Shown one piece after another: positions 9,783 through 19,066 of a DNA stretch of 64,000 nucleotides. The position numbers and the translations under genes were made by a program. Source of the stretch: DAOTXN01 sp034435435 (GTDB taxonomy: Bacteria > Chloroflexota > Anaerolineae > S140-20). Location: contig DAOTXN010000182.1 of assembly GCA_034435435.1 (NCBI GenBank), positions 1 through 64,000 of the forward strand. The letters are read 5' to 3'. The notes under the pieces were generated by a model, which saw only the letters and a list, made by a program, of their open reading frames with translations, did not search any database and was not told where the DNA came from. Positions within the stretch are counted from its first letter, which is position 1. Each line of letters begins with the position of its first letter.

Positions 9783-10082
9783 TTATCCTCCAGAGATGGC
9801 GGGGAACAGCAGCAGCTCGTCACCGTCGGCCAGTGTGGGTTGTGTTGCGTCCGGGCGCACCAATTGCTGGTTGTGCAGGACGACCACGTGCGCCGAAATA
9901 CCCCCCTGCGGGGCAAACAACATCTCGCGCAAGCGCGGGCCGCGCCGGGCGGCGACGTGTTCCAGCGCCGCGCACAGCACGGTTCCCGCCGGCAACGTGA
10001 CCGTCTCCTGGGCCACGCCCGTGCGGTGGCGCAGCATGTTGTGGTAACGCACCTGAACGGCGATGGCGGCTGGTTCTACCAC
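9783..10082 (-). CDS. MoaD/ThiS-family sulfur-carrier protein
   Basis: 99-aa ubiquitin-fold protein ending in the diagnostic Gly-Gly (LLLFPAISGG). MoaD proteins carry a C-terminal thiocarboxylate that donates sulfur to molybdopterin. The GTG start at 10082 overlaps the end of the aldehyde oxidoreductase gene by 7 nt, giving tight coupling. MoaD-like genes often accompany tungsten-dependent aldehyde oxidoreductases, so a role in making or inserting the pterin cofactor for the two upstream enzymes is likely. No MoaE partner is seen in the window. It was not resolved by the longest frame here, which extends meaninglessly upstream. Confidence 0.85.
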   Translation of the reverse strand: MVEPAAIAVQVRYHNMLRHRTGVAQETVTLPAGTVLCAALEHVAARRGPRLREMLFAPQGGISAHVVVLHNQQLVRPDATQPTLADGDELLLFPAISGG

Positions 10083-11965
10083 GGGCTGGCCTCCTCTAGC
10101 CCCAGCTCGCGCAATTTCTCCACCGTCGGCCAGCCGGTGGACAGGTCCCAGCCGCGCAAGGCATAGTACTCGTCCAACATCGGCTCCAGGTCTATGACCT
10201 GGCCCCGGGCGTTGCCCGAAGGAGACGGCTCTTGCAGGAAGCGCCGGGGGAGCGCGTCGTCGGCGCGGGTGATGCCGTGCCGGGCGTTGTAACACCGCTG
10301 CAGGTTGTAGATGCGCTCGCCGATGCGTTTTAATCGCTCCACCGGCATCTCCATCCCGGTGGCTGCTTCCAGCGCGGCGGCGACGTCGGACCAGTAGATT
10401 TCGGCCATGACAAAGGTCCCTCCCGATTTGCACAGCCCCACCGAATCTATCACCGCGCCAAAATCCTCGCCGTCTTTGACCAGCATGGGTTTGTAACGGC
10501 TGGACAGCGGGTCGGCCAGCTCCGGGAGATACGCCTCTCCGTAACGGCGGCGCGCCTCTTCCGGGTAGCCGGTTTCGTCGATCACAGGAAAGGCTTTCAG
10601 GTGGTCCGCCCCCCGGCTGGAGGTGACGTGCGCCAGCCCCATCGAGCGCTGGGCGCGACCGTCCTGGGCCGGTATCTCCATCCCCTTGACGTGCATGGCA
10701 TACGCCTCCGCCCCCTGGCCGATGGTTGCGGCCGCCCGGCGCACCCCCTCGGCCAGCAGGTCCCCAAAACCCTGCCGGTGTGCGATCATCTGGATCAGTT
10801 TCAGGGCCGTCGCCGCGTCGCCCCATTCCAGCGTCAGCCCGCCCGTATCTGCGGCGGTGAGAATGCCCTTTTCCCACAGCTCCATCGCAAACGAGAGGGT
10901 CCGACCGGTCGAGATGGTATCCAGGCCCAGGTCATCGCACAACTGGTTGGCGAACAAGATGCTGTCCAGGTCCGGGTTGGAAATCCCGGCCCCCAGCGCA
11001 TTCAATGTCTCGTATTCCACGCTGTGCAGAGCGGCGCCGGCGTAGGGACCATCGGGGACGCAGTAGAGCTTGTCGCACGCCACGGAACAACTGTAACACG
11101 CCAGGTGGCGCACAAAGGCACGGGCCTGCAGGGCGTCGGCGTCAATCTGGTCAATCTGTTCAAAGCTGCCGAACTGAAAGTTGCGCGTCGGAAAGCGGCC
11201 CAGCGCGTTCATCAGCGCGGCAATGCCGGGTGTGCCGTGGGCGTGGACGGCCGGATAGACCGGGTTCTCGCGCAAGCGGCGGCGAAAATCTCGATTCAAT
11301 TGCTGCAAGCGGTCCGGGTGGGCCAGGCGAACCGGACTGTGGCCGCGCACGGCGATCGCTTTGAGGTTTTTGGCCCCCATCACTGCGCCCAGCCCGCAGC
11401 GGGCGGCCGAGCGTTGCGAGCTGACCTGGATGCCGGCAAAGCGCACCTGGTTTTCGCCGGCCGGGCCGATGGCGGCCGTTTTGGTCTTTTCGTCCCCCGT
11501 GGCCTGCCGGATGGCCGCCTCGGTCTGGTGGGTGCCCTGGCCCCACAGGTCGCGAGCGTCGCGCAGCTCGGCCCGCTGGTCCACGATGTGCAGGTAGAGC
11601 GGGTGCGCGGCCCGGCCGGTCAGCACGATGGCGTCCCAACCGGCAAATTTGAGCTCTGGCCCCCAAACGCCGCCGGCGTTGGCGTCGCCATAGATGCCGG
11701 TCAACGGCGATTTGGCAATCACCTCCATCCGGCCACAAGTCGGCAGCGGTGCGCCGCACAAGGGGCCGGTGGAAAAGATGAGCAGATTGGCAGGGGACAA
11801 CGGGTCAACCTCTGGCCCGACGTGCTCCCACAACAGGCGAGCGCCGAATCCGTTGCCGCCCAGAACCGTCTCGGCCAGCGTCGGGTCAACCGTGCGCGGC
11901 TCAATCAACCCACGGGTCAGGTCTACATACAGCCATTTTCCGGCGTAGCCTCGGTAGGGGAACAT
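10076..11965 (-). CDS. Aldehyde:ferredoxin oxidoreductase, first copy
   Basis: Tungsten-pterin enzyme oxidising an aldehyde to the carboxylic acid with ferredoxin reduction; 629 aa. N-terminal MFPYRGYAGKWLYVDLTRG is typical of AOR. The [4Fe-4S] ligands are CYSCSVAC plus the distal Cys in VGLCKSGGT. I prefer ATG 11965, preceded by GGAGC at good spacing, over ATG 11983, which overlaps the upstream gene and lacks such a site. It follows a second AOR gene by 4 nt. The clear divergence of the two copies suggests different aldehydes, or catalytic and accessory roles. Confidence 0.9.
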   Translation of the reverse strand: MFPYRGYAGKWLYVDLTRGLIEPRTVDPTLAETVLGGNGFGARLLWEHVGPEVDPLSPANLLIFSTGPLCGAPLPTCGRMEVIAKSPLTGIYGDANAGGVWGPELKFAGWDAIVLTGRAAHPLYLHIVDQRAELRDARDLWGQGTHQTEAAIRQATGDEKTKTAAIGPAGENQVRFAGIQVSSQRSAARCGLGAVMGAKNLKAIAVRGHSPVRLAHPDRLQQLNRDFRRRLRENPVYPAVHAHGTPGIAALMNALGRFPTRNFQFGSFEQIDQIDADALQARAFVRHLACYSCSVACDKLYCVPDGPYAGAALHSVEYETLNALGAGISNPDLDSILFANQLCDDLGLDTISTGRTLSFAMELWEKGILTAADTGGLTLEWGDAATALKLIQMIAHRQGFGDLLAEGVRRAAATIGQGAEAYAMHVKGMEIPAQDGRAQRSMGLAHVTSSRGADHLKAFPVIDETGYPEEARRRYGEAYLPELADPLSSRYKPMLVKDGEDFGAVIDSVGLCKSGGTFVMAEIYWSDVAAALEAATGMEMPVERLKRIGERIYNLQRCYNARHGITRADDALPRRFLQEPSPSGNARGQVIDLEPMLDEYYALRGWDLSTGWPTVEKLRELGLEEASPW

Positions 11966-11969
11966 CCAA

Positions 11970-13913
11970 TCAGCTCCATTCATCCAATCCCAGTCTGCGT
12001 AATGTCTCGGGAGTGGGAACGCCGTTTTCGTCCCACCCCCGCAAGCGATAATAACGGTCCAGCATGGCTTCGAAATCGCGCACGAGTCCGACGTGCACCG
12101 GCTGCGGCGAGGGACGCAGCTCGCCGGTGGCTGCGTTGCCCTCCCAGGCGTATACCGGCAGCGGCTCCGCCGTGAAACGCTCTGGCAGGCGGTCGTGGGC
12201 CCGCGACAGCCCCAGGCGGACGTTGTACAGCCGCTCCAGGTTGACGATGCGCTCCCCGGCCGCCAGCATCTCTGCGCCGCTCACCTCCCATCCCCACAGC
12301 GCGCTCAGCCCCGCCGCCAGGTCTTCCGGGAACAGGGCGTAACTCTCGGCGGTGGTGAACTTGCACACCCCCAGCGCATCGGACACGGCGCAATAGTGCT
12401 CGCTCCACACCACCAGGTCGGGCTTGAAGCTTTCGTTATCCGTCTCCATCAAGGCCGGCACGATGTGCGGCGCAAAGAGCCGCCGGGCCGCCTCCAGGTT
12501 GCCCGCCAGGTCTATCGTGGGCAAAGCGTAGAGGTGATCGGCTCCCCGGTTGGAGGTGGCGTGGCCCAGACCGAAGCCTTTGGCGATGCGCGGCTCCTGG
12601 CGGGGCAGCTCCAACCCTTTGACGTGCATGGCGTAACGCCCGGCCTCGCCGCCGATGACCTCGGCCGCCCGGCGCACCCCCTCGGCCAGCAAGTCGCCCA
12701 GCCCCTGCCGCCGGCCGATGCGCTCGATCAGGTTCAAGAGAGTCGCGGCGTCTCCCCATTCCAACGACAGCTCGGGATCGTCGAGCAGGCCGCGCTGGTG
12801 GCATTCCAGCGCAAAGGCGATCACGACGCCCGTCGAGATGGCGTCGAGGCCCAGGTCGTTGCACAAGCGGTTGGCGTGAATAATGACCTGGGGATCGTCG
12901 ATCCCGCACAGCGGTCCCAGGGCGTCCAGGGTCTCGTATTCGGGACCTTCCAAATCGCCGGCGTGCGGTCCGCTCTCAATCTGGGTGACCCGGCCGCAGC
13001 GGATGGGACAGGCAAAACAGCCTTTGGTCTTGCGGGTGTAACGGGCGATGGCGGCGGCGTTTATCCGGTGTACCCACGGCGTCTGCCCTTGCTGGTGATT
13101 GCGGGTGGGCAAGTCGCCTACCCGGTTCTTGATGTCCACCAGATGGACAGTGCCCCGCTCGCGCAAGGCAGCCACGGTCGGGTGGTCGCGCACCTGTTCA
13201 AAGGCGCGGCGGGCCTGGTCGAGAAAGGCCGGGGGCCAATCTGTCTGTCCCCGTTTCTGCGCCGCCGCGCCTGTGGAGCAGACCACGATGGCCTTGAGAT
13301 TTTTGCTGCCCATCACCGCGCCGCCGCCGCAGCGGGCCGCCGCCCGGCCGCCGTCGTTGAGGATGGCCGCAAAACGCACGCCCCGTTCCCCGGCCGGACC
13401 GATGCAGGCCACGTGTGCGCCAGCGGTCGCCAGGGCCGCGTGCGTGGCCTGCGCGCCCAGCCCCCACAGGTGAACAGCGGGCCGGATAGCCAGACCCTCC
13501 GGTCCCGCTTGCAGGTAGACGGGCTGCTCGGCCCGCCCGGTGATCACCAGCGCGTCGTACCCTGCGCGGCGCAGAGCCGCTCCAAACGAGCCGCCGGCGT
13601 TGGCGTAGCCATAGACGCCCGTCAGAGGGGAGCGGAAGGTGACGTTGTAACGCGCCCCGCCCGGCCAGGGCGCGCCGGTGAACGGGCCAACGGCAAAGAT
13701 GAGCGGGTTTTCGGGCCCCAGCGGGTCGTCGGCAGCCTGTCGTCGCGCACATTGCGCCTGCCAGAGAAGCGCCGCCCCCAACCCCCGCCCGCCCAAAAAG
13801 CGCGTTGTCAGGCTTGGCCCTGAGGCTTCGGCGCAGCCCGAAGGGTCGGCGGCGGTGGGCATGGACGGCCGGATAGCGCCGGTGGACAGATCAATCCAGG
13901 CGATGGCGCCCAT
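11970..13913 (-). CDS. Aldehyde:ferredoxin oxidoreductase, second copy
   Basis: 647 aa, same family as its neighbour but clearly diverged. [4Fe-4S] ligands are CFACPIRC and the late Cys in ALGVCKFTT; FLGGRGLGAALLW, FAVGPFTGAPWPGG and AAARCGGGAVMGSKNLKAIVV are AOR core motifs. Start ATG 13913 (MGAIAWIDLSTGAI), two nucleotides after the aldolase gene, fits the family N-terminus, although this copy lacks the usual GYxGKxLxV opening. Contextually it would oxidise the aldehyde produced by the adjacent aldolase. Substrate inferred, not shown. Confidence 0.88.
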   Translation of the reverse strand: MGAIAWIDLSTGAIRPSMPTAADPSGCAEASGPSLTTRFLGGRGLGAALLWQAQCARRQAADDPLGPENPLIFAVGPFTGAPWPGGARYNVTFRSPLTGVYGYANAGGSFGAALRRAGYDALVITGRAEQPVYLQAGPEGLAIRPAVHLWGLGAQATHAALATAGAHVACIGPAGERGVRFAAILNDGGRAAARCGGGAVMGSKNLKAIVVCSTGAAAQKRGQTDWPPAFLDQARRAFEQVRDHPTVAALRERGTVHLVDIKNRVGDLPTRNHQQGQTPWVHRINAAAIARYTRKTKGCFACPIRCGRVTQIESGPHAGDLEGPEYETLDALGPLCGIDDPQVIIHANRLCNDLGLDAISTGVVIAFALECHQRGLLDDPELSLEWGDAATLLNLIERIGRRQGLGDLLAEGVRRAAEVIGGEAGRYAMHVKGLELPRQEPRIAKGFGLGHATSNRGADHLYALPTIDLAGNLEAARRLFAPHIVPALMETDNESFKPDLVVWSEHYCAVSDALGVCKFTTAESYALFPEDLAAGLSALWGWEVSGAEMLAAGERIVNLERLYNVRLGLSRAHDRLPERFTAEPLPVYAWEGNAATGELRPSPQPVHVGLVRDFEAMLDRYYRLRGWDENGVPTPETLRRLGLDEWS

Positions 13914-13915
13914 GG

Positions 13916-14662
13916 TCAGGCAAAAAGCACAGCGTGGATCTTGGCCGTCATGGCCTGCGGGTCGTCGGCCTGCCACACGCGCCGCCCGATGGCCACGCCG
14001 GCCGCGCCGCCGGCGATGGCGTCTCGCGCCAGCGCCAGTGTGTCGCTTTCGCCTCCGGCGCTGGCGCCTCCGGCCACCAGGATGGGCAGCGACACGGCCG
14101 CCGCGATGTGCTGAAAAGTCTCCCGGTCGCCGCAATAGTTGGTCTTGATCACATCTGCGCCGATCTCCATCCCGATGCGGGCCGCGTGGGCAATGGCCTG
14201 GGCTTGGTAGGCTCTATCGGCCGGCGGCATCATTTCGGCGACGACGGGCATGGCGTAACGCTCGCTGGCGTCGATCAGCGCGGCCAGCCAGCGATAGATT
14301 TCAATGTCGCCCGAACGCCCAAAAAAGACCGACACCGCGACGGCGTCTGCATCCATACGCAGCGCCGTTTCCAGCGCAGCGATGGGCGTCTCTTGCATGC
14401 TCTCCTGGCTCAAGCCGGCGGTCAGGCTGACGCGCAAGACGACGCCGGTGGAAGGCGGGATCAGTGAAGCAACCTGGCGGTAAAAGCCAGGCGAAATCAA
14501 CAGGGCGTTCGCCCCGCCTTTGAGCACCGCCTCCACGACGGCGCGCGGGCGGTCGAGGCCTTTGACCGGACCCAGCCAGCCGCCGTGATCCAGTGGGGCG
14601 AGCAAACACCGTTTTTGCTCGCCGACGAACAGGCGACCGAGTCGCCGCGCTTTTCCAACCAT
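13916..14662 (-). CDS. DhnA/LsrF-type class I aldolase
   Basis: Schiff-base aldolase of the DeoC/FbaB family, 248 aa. Motifs: LLAPLDHGGWLGPVKGL near the N-terminus, DADAVAVSVFFG, the catalytic Lys in GADVIKTNYCGD, and the phosphate-binding VAGGASAGG with GAAGVAIGRRVWQ. Relatives include archaeal fructose-bisphosphate aldolase, LsrF thiolase and 2-amino-3,7-dideoxyheptulosonate synthase. Encoded between an FGGY kinase and two aldehyde oxidoreductases, it probably cleaves the phosphorylated sugar made by the kinase. LsrF-like autoinducer-2 breakdown is an alternative, as LsrK is also an FGGY kinase. Confidence 0.82.
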   Translation of the reverse strand: MVGKARRLGRLFVGEQKRCLLAPLDHGGWLGPVKGLDRPRAVVEAVLKGGANALLISPGFYRQVASLIPPSTGVVLRVSLTAGLSQESMQETPIAALETALRMDADAVAVSVFFGRSGDIEIYRWLAALIDASERYAMPVVAEMMPPADRAYQAQAIAHAARIGMEIGADVIKTNYCGDRETFQHIAAAVSLPILVAGGASAGGESDTLALARDAIAGGAAGVAIGRRVWQADDPQAMTAKIHAVLFA

Positions 14663-14684
14663 TCAACGACTCCTTTCCGTCAGA

Positions 14685-14768
14685 TATTACAGGATTGACA
14701 AGATTGACAGGATGGTCTGTTCCAATGGGCGGTTTTTATCTTGTAAATCCTGTGAATCTTGTTCAGGC
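14685..14768. repeat. Imperfect inverted low-complexity repeat
   Basis: The gap between aldolase and kinase genes holds related short units: ACAGGATTGACAAGATTGAC on the left and, on the opposite strand, ACAGGATTTACAAGAT on the right. Together they form an imperfect dyad around GGGCGG. Units of this style are commonly dispersed in bacterial genomes. It interrupts an otherwise tightly packed operon and could attenuate transcription. Confidence 0.55.
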
Positions 14769-16229
14769 CTTTGCGATAAAATCGGCCACCGCACGATAAC
14801 GCCCATAAATGGGTTCATACACCGCGGCCAGCTCCGCACGGGGCGTGTAGGATTGCGCCGGCGCGTCGAAGGCGCTGGACAAGGCCGCTTCAAAAGAGGC
14901 TCCTTGATCCAGCGCCACTGCGCAGTAGGCGTAGAGCGGGCGGGTCACGGTTTCTGAGCCGGCGTATATCTGCACCGGGCGCTGGCAGACGTCGGCAAAG
15001 ATTTGCGGCCAGCCGGAGACGGTCGAGCCGCCGCCGGCCAGCGCGATCTCGTCTATGGGCGATCCCAGCTCCGCACAAATATCCAGCAGGCCCCGCAGGC
15101 TGTAGGCCACCCCCTCCAGCACGGCGCGCAGCATGTAGGCCCGGTCGTGAGCCAGCGTCAGCCCCAGAAAGCCCCCGCGCAGCGCATCGTTCCAATAGGG
15201 ACTGCGTTCACCGGCCAGAAATGGCAGAAAGTAGAGGCCGTCGCTCCCCGGCGGGACGGCGCTGGCGGCCTGCAAGACGGTCTCCAGGGGCGTTTCTGGC
15301 CCATAGAGCGCCCGCCAGGCCCAGGTGAGCGCGGCCCCACTGGTAGACAAAACGCCGTTCAGCAGGCGATAGGGAGGCAGCGGATAGAGGTACATGCGCT
15401 GGCGCGGGTCGTGAACGGTCTGCCCGGCGGCCAACGGGCAGGCGACCATGCCAGAACTGCCCAGCGAACAGGTCAGCCGGCCGCTGCGCGGCGGCGCGCC
15501 GCCCAGCAGGGCTATTACGTCGCCGGCCCCGACGATCACCCTGGCTGTGGGCGACAATCCCAGCTCGGTTGCTGCGCCGGGCAGGAGCGGGCCGGCGTCG
15601 GCGTGGGCCGGGCGCAGCGGCGGCAGGATGGACGGATCGAGACCGACTAACTTGAGACGCCCGGCGGCCCACACGCCCCGTTCCCAATCCAGCAGGGCGG
15701 CCCCGCCAGCTTCGGTCGCGTCGGTCAACGGCCGGCCGGTCAGCCGGTAGCGCACGTAATCTTTGGGCCAGAGCAAAAGCCGAGTGCGAGTCAACACGTC
15801 GGGTCGGTGACGGGCCAGCCAGTACAGCTTGGGCAACGTATACGTAGAGTTGAGATGGTAGGGAGGCAGGCCGAGCCATTCCTGCAACTCGGCCGTCTCG
15901 GCCACGGCCCGGCGATCTAGCCACAGAATGGTCGGGGCGATAACCTCTCCCTCCTGGTCCAACAACACAGGGGTGTGCATCTGCCCGGTCAGGCCAATGG
16001 CCTGTACGGCCCGCAAGTCAAAACCGTCGGCCAGATCGGATAGCGCGTCGGTCAGCGCGACCCACCAGTCGGCCGGGTCGGCCTCGGCCCAGCCGGGCTG
16101 CGGCGTCTGGTAACTGTAACGCCGCAGGGCTACGGCCAGGACGTGACCATCGGCGGCGTACAGCGCCGCCTTGAGGGTCGAGGTGCCGACGTCAATCGCC
16201 AGAACGTGGGGCGGGCCGGGGTGTGTCAC
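14763..16229 (-). CDS. FGGY-family carbohydrate kinase
   Basis: ATP-dependent sugar kinase, 488 aa, similar to xylulokinase and gluconokinase. Features: phosphate-1 motif AIDVGTSTLKAALY, substrate-site GLTGQMHTPVLLDQ with ILWLDRRA, adenosine-site VGAGDVIALLGG, and FLPFLAGERSPYWN, which is xylulokinase-like. The start overlaps the dehydrogenase stop as ATGA. Probably phosphorylates the ketose formed by the neighbouring dehydrogenase, before aldol cleavage. The exact sugar cannot be read from sequence. Confidence 0.85.
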   Translation of the reverse strand: MTHPGPPHVLAIDVGTSTLKAALYAADGHVLAVALRRYSYQTPQPGWAEADPADWWVALTDALSDLADGFDLRAVQAIGLTGQMHTPVLLDQEGEVIAPTILWLDRRAVAETAELQEWLGLPPYHLNSTYTLPKLYWLARHRPDVLTRTRLLLWPKDYVRYRLTGRPLTDATEAGGAALLDWERGVWAAGRLKLVGLDPSILPPLRPAHADAGPLLPGAATELGLSPTARVIVGAGDVIALLGGAPPRSGRLTCSLGSSGMVACPLAAGQTVHDPRQRMYLYPLPPYRLLNGVLSTSGAALTWAWRALYGPETPLETVLQAASAVPPGSDGLYFLPFLAGERSPYWNDALRGGFLGLTLAHDRAYMLRAVLEGVAYSLRGLLDICAELGSPIDEIALAGGGSTVSGWPQIFADVCQRPVQIYAGSETVTRPLYAYCAVALDQGASFEAALSSAFDAPAQSYTPRAELAAVYEPIYGRYRAVADFIAKA

Positions 16230-17263
16230 GTCGTTTCACCGTTGACCTGGATCATTACTTTCAGCCCCTCGCTGTGCTTGACCATCTCGAAACCGCGCCC
16301 CAGCTGTTCCAGGGGCAGCAAGTGGCTGATCAGACTCGCAGTGTCCACCAGGCCGTCCTGAATCAATTTGAGAGCGCGATAGTTGTCCTGGGGGGTGCTG
16401 TCGGCCGAGCCGGTCAGCACGCACTCGCGGTAGTGGATGAGGTTGGGGTCAACGCGCAGCTCGTCGCGGGGGTAAACGCCGGCAAAAATATTGAGCCGCC
16501 CGCCCGGGGCCAGCATGGATAGACTCTGCTCCACCATACGAGCCGAGCCGACGGCGACGACGGCCGCGTCCACTCCCCAGCCCCCGGTGACGTCCTGGAC
16601 AAAGGCGCCCAGATCCACGTCATTGGGGTTCACCGTCCAATCGGCTCCCAGGGCGGCGGCTTTTTCCAGGCGAGCGGGGAGCAAATCGGCGGCGATCACC
16701 CGCGCGCCAAAGCGCCGGGCGACTTGCACGTGCATCAAGCCGATGGGACCCACGCCGACCACCAGCTCCACGTCGCCCGGCTGCAGGCGCAGCATGTCCT
16801 GGCCGCGCAACACGCAGGCCAGCGGTTCCATAAAGGCCGCGGCTGGCATGCTCACGCCCGGCCGCAGCGGATAGATGTTCTGCTGGGGGATCAGGACGTA
16901 ATCGGCATAGCCGCCGCCGTATTGCATGTAGCGCGGGCGCTGGCAGCGGTTCGAGCGCCCCCGGCGACAGGCCGGGCACTGCCCACATTTGACGATAAAG
17001 TCGGCCGTCGCCGGCTGGCCGAGCTCCAGATGGGTCACATTTTTTCCCAGAGCAGCGATGTGTCCCGAGGTTTCGTGCCCCAAGACGCGGGGAAAGGCGA
17101 CCGACGACTGACCGGAAAAGGCCCGCACGTCCCACGGACAGATGCCGGTGTAGGCCACGCGCACGAGTACATCGTCGTCGCCGAGCTCAAAGATGGGGCG
17201 GCGGCGCAATTCCAACTGGCCGGGTTGTTCGCACCACATCTGGCGCATCAGTTGAGCGGTCAT
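16226..17263 (-). CDS. Zinc-dependent medium-chain alcohol/polyol dehydrogenase
   Basis: 345 aa MDR enzyme of the sorbitol/threonine dehydrogenase type. Catalytic zinc ligands lie in GICPWDVR and GHETSGHI; the structural zinc Cys cluster is CGQCPACRRGRSNRC. The NAD(P)-binding loop is VVGVGPIGLMHVQVA. I start at ATG 17263 (MTAQLMRQMWCEQ), where the family N-terminus begins; the longer frame overlaps the permease gene upstream. Likely oxidises an imported polyol or sugar to a keto-sugar for the kinase encoded next. Confidence 0.87.
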   Translation of the reverse strand: MTAQLMRQMWCEQPGQLELRRRPIFELGDDDVLVRVAYTGICPWDVRAFSGQSSVAFPRVLGHETSGHIAALGKNVTHLELGQPATADFIVKCGQCPACRRGRSNRCQRPRYMQYGGGYADYVLIPQQNIYPLRPGVSMPAAAFMEPLACVLRGQDMLRLQPGDVELVVGVGPIGLMHVQVARRFGARVIAADLLPARLEKAAALGADWTVNPNDVDLGAFVQDVTGGWGVDAAVVAVGSARMVEQSLSMLAPGGRLNIFAGVYPRDELRVDPNLIHYRECVLTGSADSTPQDNYRALKLIQDGLVDTASLISHLLPLEQLGRGFEMVKHSEGLKVMIQVNGETT

Positions 17264-17268
17264 TTTTC

Positions 17269-18096
17269 CTATCCTTTGGCTGCGCCCAGCGTCAGCCCGC
17301 GCACAAAATAGCGGTTCAAAAAGAGCGAGATGATCACGGCGGGGATGATGGCAAAGATGCACATCACTGCCATTCTCCCCCAACCGATCTCGACGGCGCT
17401 AAAAGTCGCCAGGATACCCAGGGGCATGGTCTTGGTTTTCGGCGAAGTCAGCATCAGGGCAAACAAAAAGTCGTTCCAGGAAAAGATGATGCAATACAAG
17501 GCCGAGGCGACGATGCCCGGTATGGACATAGGCAAGGCGACGCGCAAAAAGGCCTGCAGATGCGAGGCTCCATCCACCAGGGCAGCCTCTTCCATCTCTT
17601 GCGGCACGTCCTGGAAATAGCTGCGCATCATCCACACTACGAACGAAGCGTCAAAGGCGGTGTCGAGAATAATGACGGCGGCGTAGGTGCCCAGCAGGTG
17701 CAGGTCGCGCATGATCAGGTAAAAGGGGATGAGCATCGCAATCGGGGGGATCATCAGCAGCAATAGGAAAAAGTAAGCGGAGGCGTTGGTCAGGGCCGAT
17801 TTGCTGCGGGCGATGGCATATCCGGCCGGCACGCCCAATACCAGCGAAAGGATGGTTGTGCCGGCGGTAATGATGAGGCTATTGGTCATGAACCGACCAA
17901 TCTGCGTCTCATCCAACACTTTTTGAAAGTTTCTGAGCGTAAAATCGAACGAGATCCACTTGGGGGGGATGGCAAAAGCATCCCGTCCGAACTTGAAAGC
18001 CGTGGTCACCAGCCAGAAAATGGGCAACATGAAAAAAAAGATGACCAGGAGGATGGCGATATTTTGCAGGGTCTTTTCCAAACGCGAGGTTTTCAT
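17269..18096 (-). CDS. ABC sugar transporter permease (MalG-like)
   Basis: 275 aa inner-membrane permease, carbohydrate uptake CUT1 type. Hydrophobic helices run throughout, and the EAA loop is visible as EEAALVDGASHLQAFLRVAL, the contact site for the ATPase. No ATPase gene lies in the cluster, so a shared MsmK-like ATPase elsewhere is expected. Start ATG 18096 (MKTSRLEKTLQNIA) chosen because the first helix follows at once. Partner permease gene is 14 nt upstream. Confidence 0.9.
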   Translation of the reverse strand: MKTSRLEKTLQNIAILLVIFFFMLPIFWLVTTAFKFGRDAFAIPPKWISFDFTLRNFQKVLDETQIGRFMTNSLIITAGTTILSLVLGVPAGYAIARSKSALTNASAYFFLLLLMIPPIAMLIPFYLIMRDLHLLGTYAAVIILDTAFDASFVVWMMRSYFQDVPQEMEEAALVDGASHLQAFLRVALPMSIPGIVASALYCIIFSWNDFLFALMLTSPKTKTMPLGILATFSAVEIGWGRMAVMCIFAIIPAVIISLFLNRYFVRGLTLGAAKG

Positions 18097-18110
18097 TGGC
18101 TCACCCCTGT

Positions 18111-18998
18111 TCACATCTGTTGTCGCTCCAGGAGCATCACGTACAGGATAGACAAAACGGCGACGATGACCAACAAAATGTTGGCCAGGGCCGCGGCATA
18201 GCCCATATTGAAAAACGTCATCCCTACCGTATAGATGTGGTAATTGAGCACGGTCGTGGCGCTGCCAGGCCCGCCGGCGGTGGTGGCGAAAATAATGTCG
18301 AACACTTTGAAGGATTGCATCGTGCGCAGCAACAGCCCGACCAGAAAAGTGGGTCGCAGCAGAGGCAGGGTGATGTACCAAAAGAGCTGCCAGCGCGCGG
18401 CTCCATCTACCACGGCCGCTTCGTAGGGTTCGTGAGGCAGGCTCTTGAGACCGGCCAAAAAGATCACCATCAGGAGCGGCGTCCATTGCCACAGATCAAT
18501 CAGGATGACCGCCGGCATCGCGACGCCGACCTCGCTTAACGGCCCGTGGCCCACGTCTATCCCCAGCGATTTGAGATAGTAGGGGATGACGCCAAAGTCA
18601 GCGTTGTAGAGCGATTTCCAGATCAGACCTACCACCAGTGGGGGAATCGCCATCGGTATCAACAAAAAAGAGCGGATGGTGCGTATCAGTCGTGTTTCGG
18701 CCGAGAGGAGCAAGGCCAGGCCCAGGCCCACGACGATCTCGGTGGTCACGCTGCCCAACACAAAAATCAAGGTGTTGACGACCGCTTTGACTACCTGTGT
18801 ATCCCGGAAGGCGTCCAGGTAATTGGATAGACCGATAAAAGTGCGGGTCTGATCGGGATCGGTGAGCCGGTATTTGAAAAAGCTGATGTAGAAAGAAAAA
18901 GAAAGCGGATAGATGGCGATGATAAACACAAACAGCAGCAGCGGGGCCAGCATGAGCCAATAGTGCGTTTTGGAGAGCTTGAATGACAAACGCTTCAT
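18111..18998 (-). CDS. ABC sugar transporter permease (MalF-like)
   Basis: 295 aa permease of the CUT1 family. Six or so hydrophobic helices; EAA loop reads YEAAVVDGAARWQLFWYITL. Start ATG 18998 (MKRLSFKLSKTHYW) is followed directly by the first helix. It pairs with the downstream MalG-like permease and the upstream binding protein to import a mono- or oligosaccharide, polyol or sugar derivative. Confidence 0.9.
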   Translation of the reverse strand: MKRLSFKLSKTHYWLMLAPLLLFVFIIAIYPLSFSFYISFFKYRLTDPDQTRTFIGLSNYLDAFRDTQVVKAVVNTLIFVLGSVTTEIVVGLGLALLLSAETRLIRTIRSFLLIPMAIPPLVVGLIWKSLYNADFGVIPYYLKSLGIDVGHGPLSEVGVAMPAVILIDLWQWTPLLMVIFLAGLKSLPHEPYEAAVVDGAARWQLFWYITLPLLRPTFLVGLLLRTMQSFKVFDIIFATTAGGPGSATTVLNYHIYTVGMTFFNMGYAAALANILLVIVAVLSILYVMLLERQQM

Positions 18999-19066
18999 GG
19001 GGGCCACTCTCTCAAGTGGGTCAAGGTGACGGGCGCTTGACGCGCCCGTCACCTCAATTCAAAGGG

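Noticed and set aside
13198..13752. Plus- and minus-strand frames overlapping the AOR genes
   Set aside because: High-G+C shadows of the AOR coding sequence with no independent start signals.
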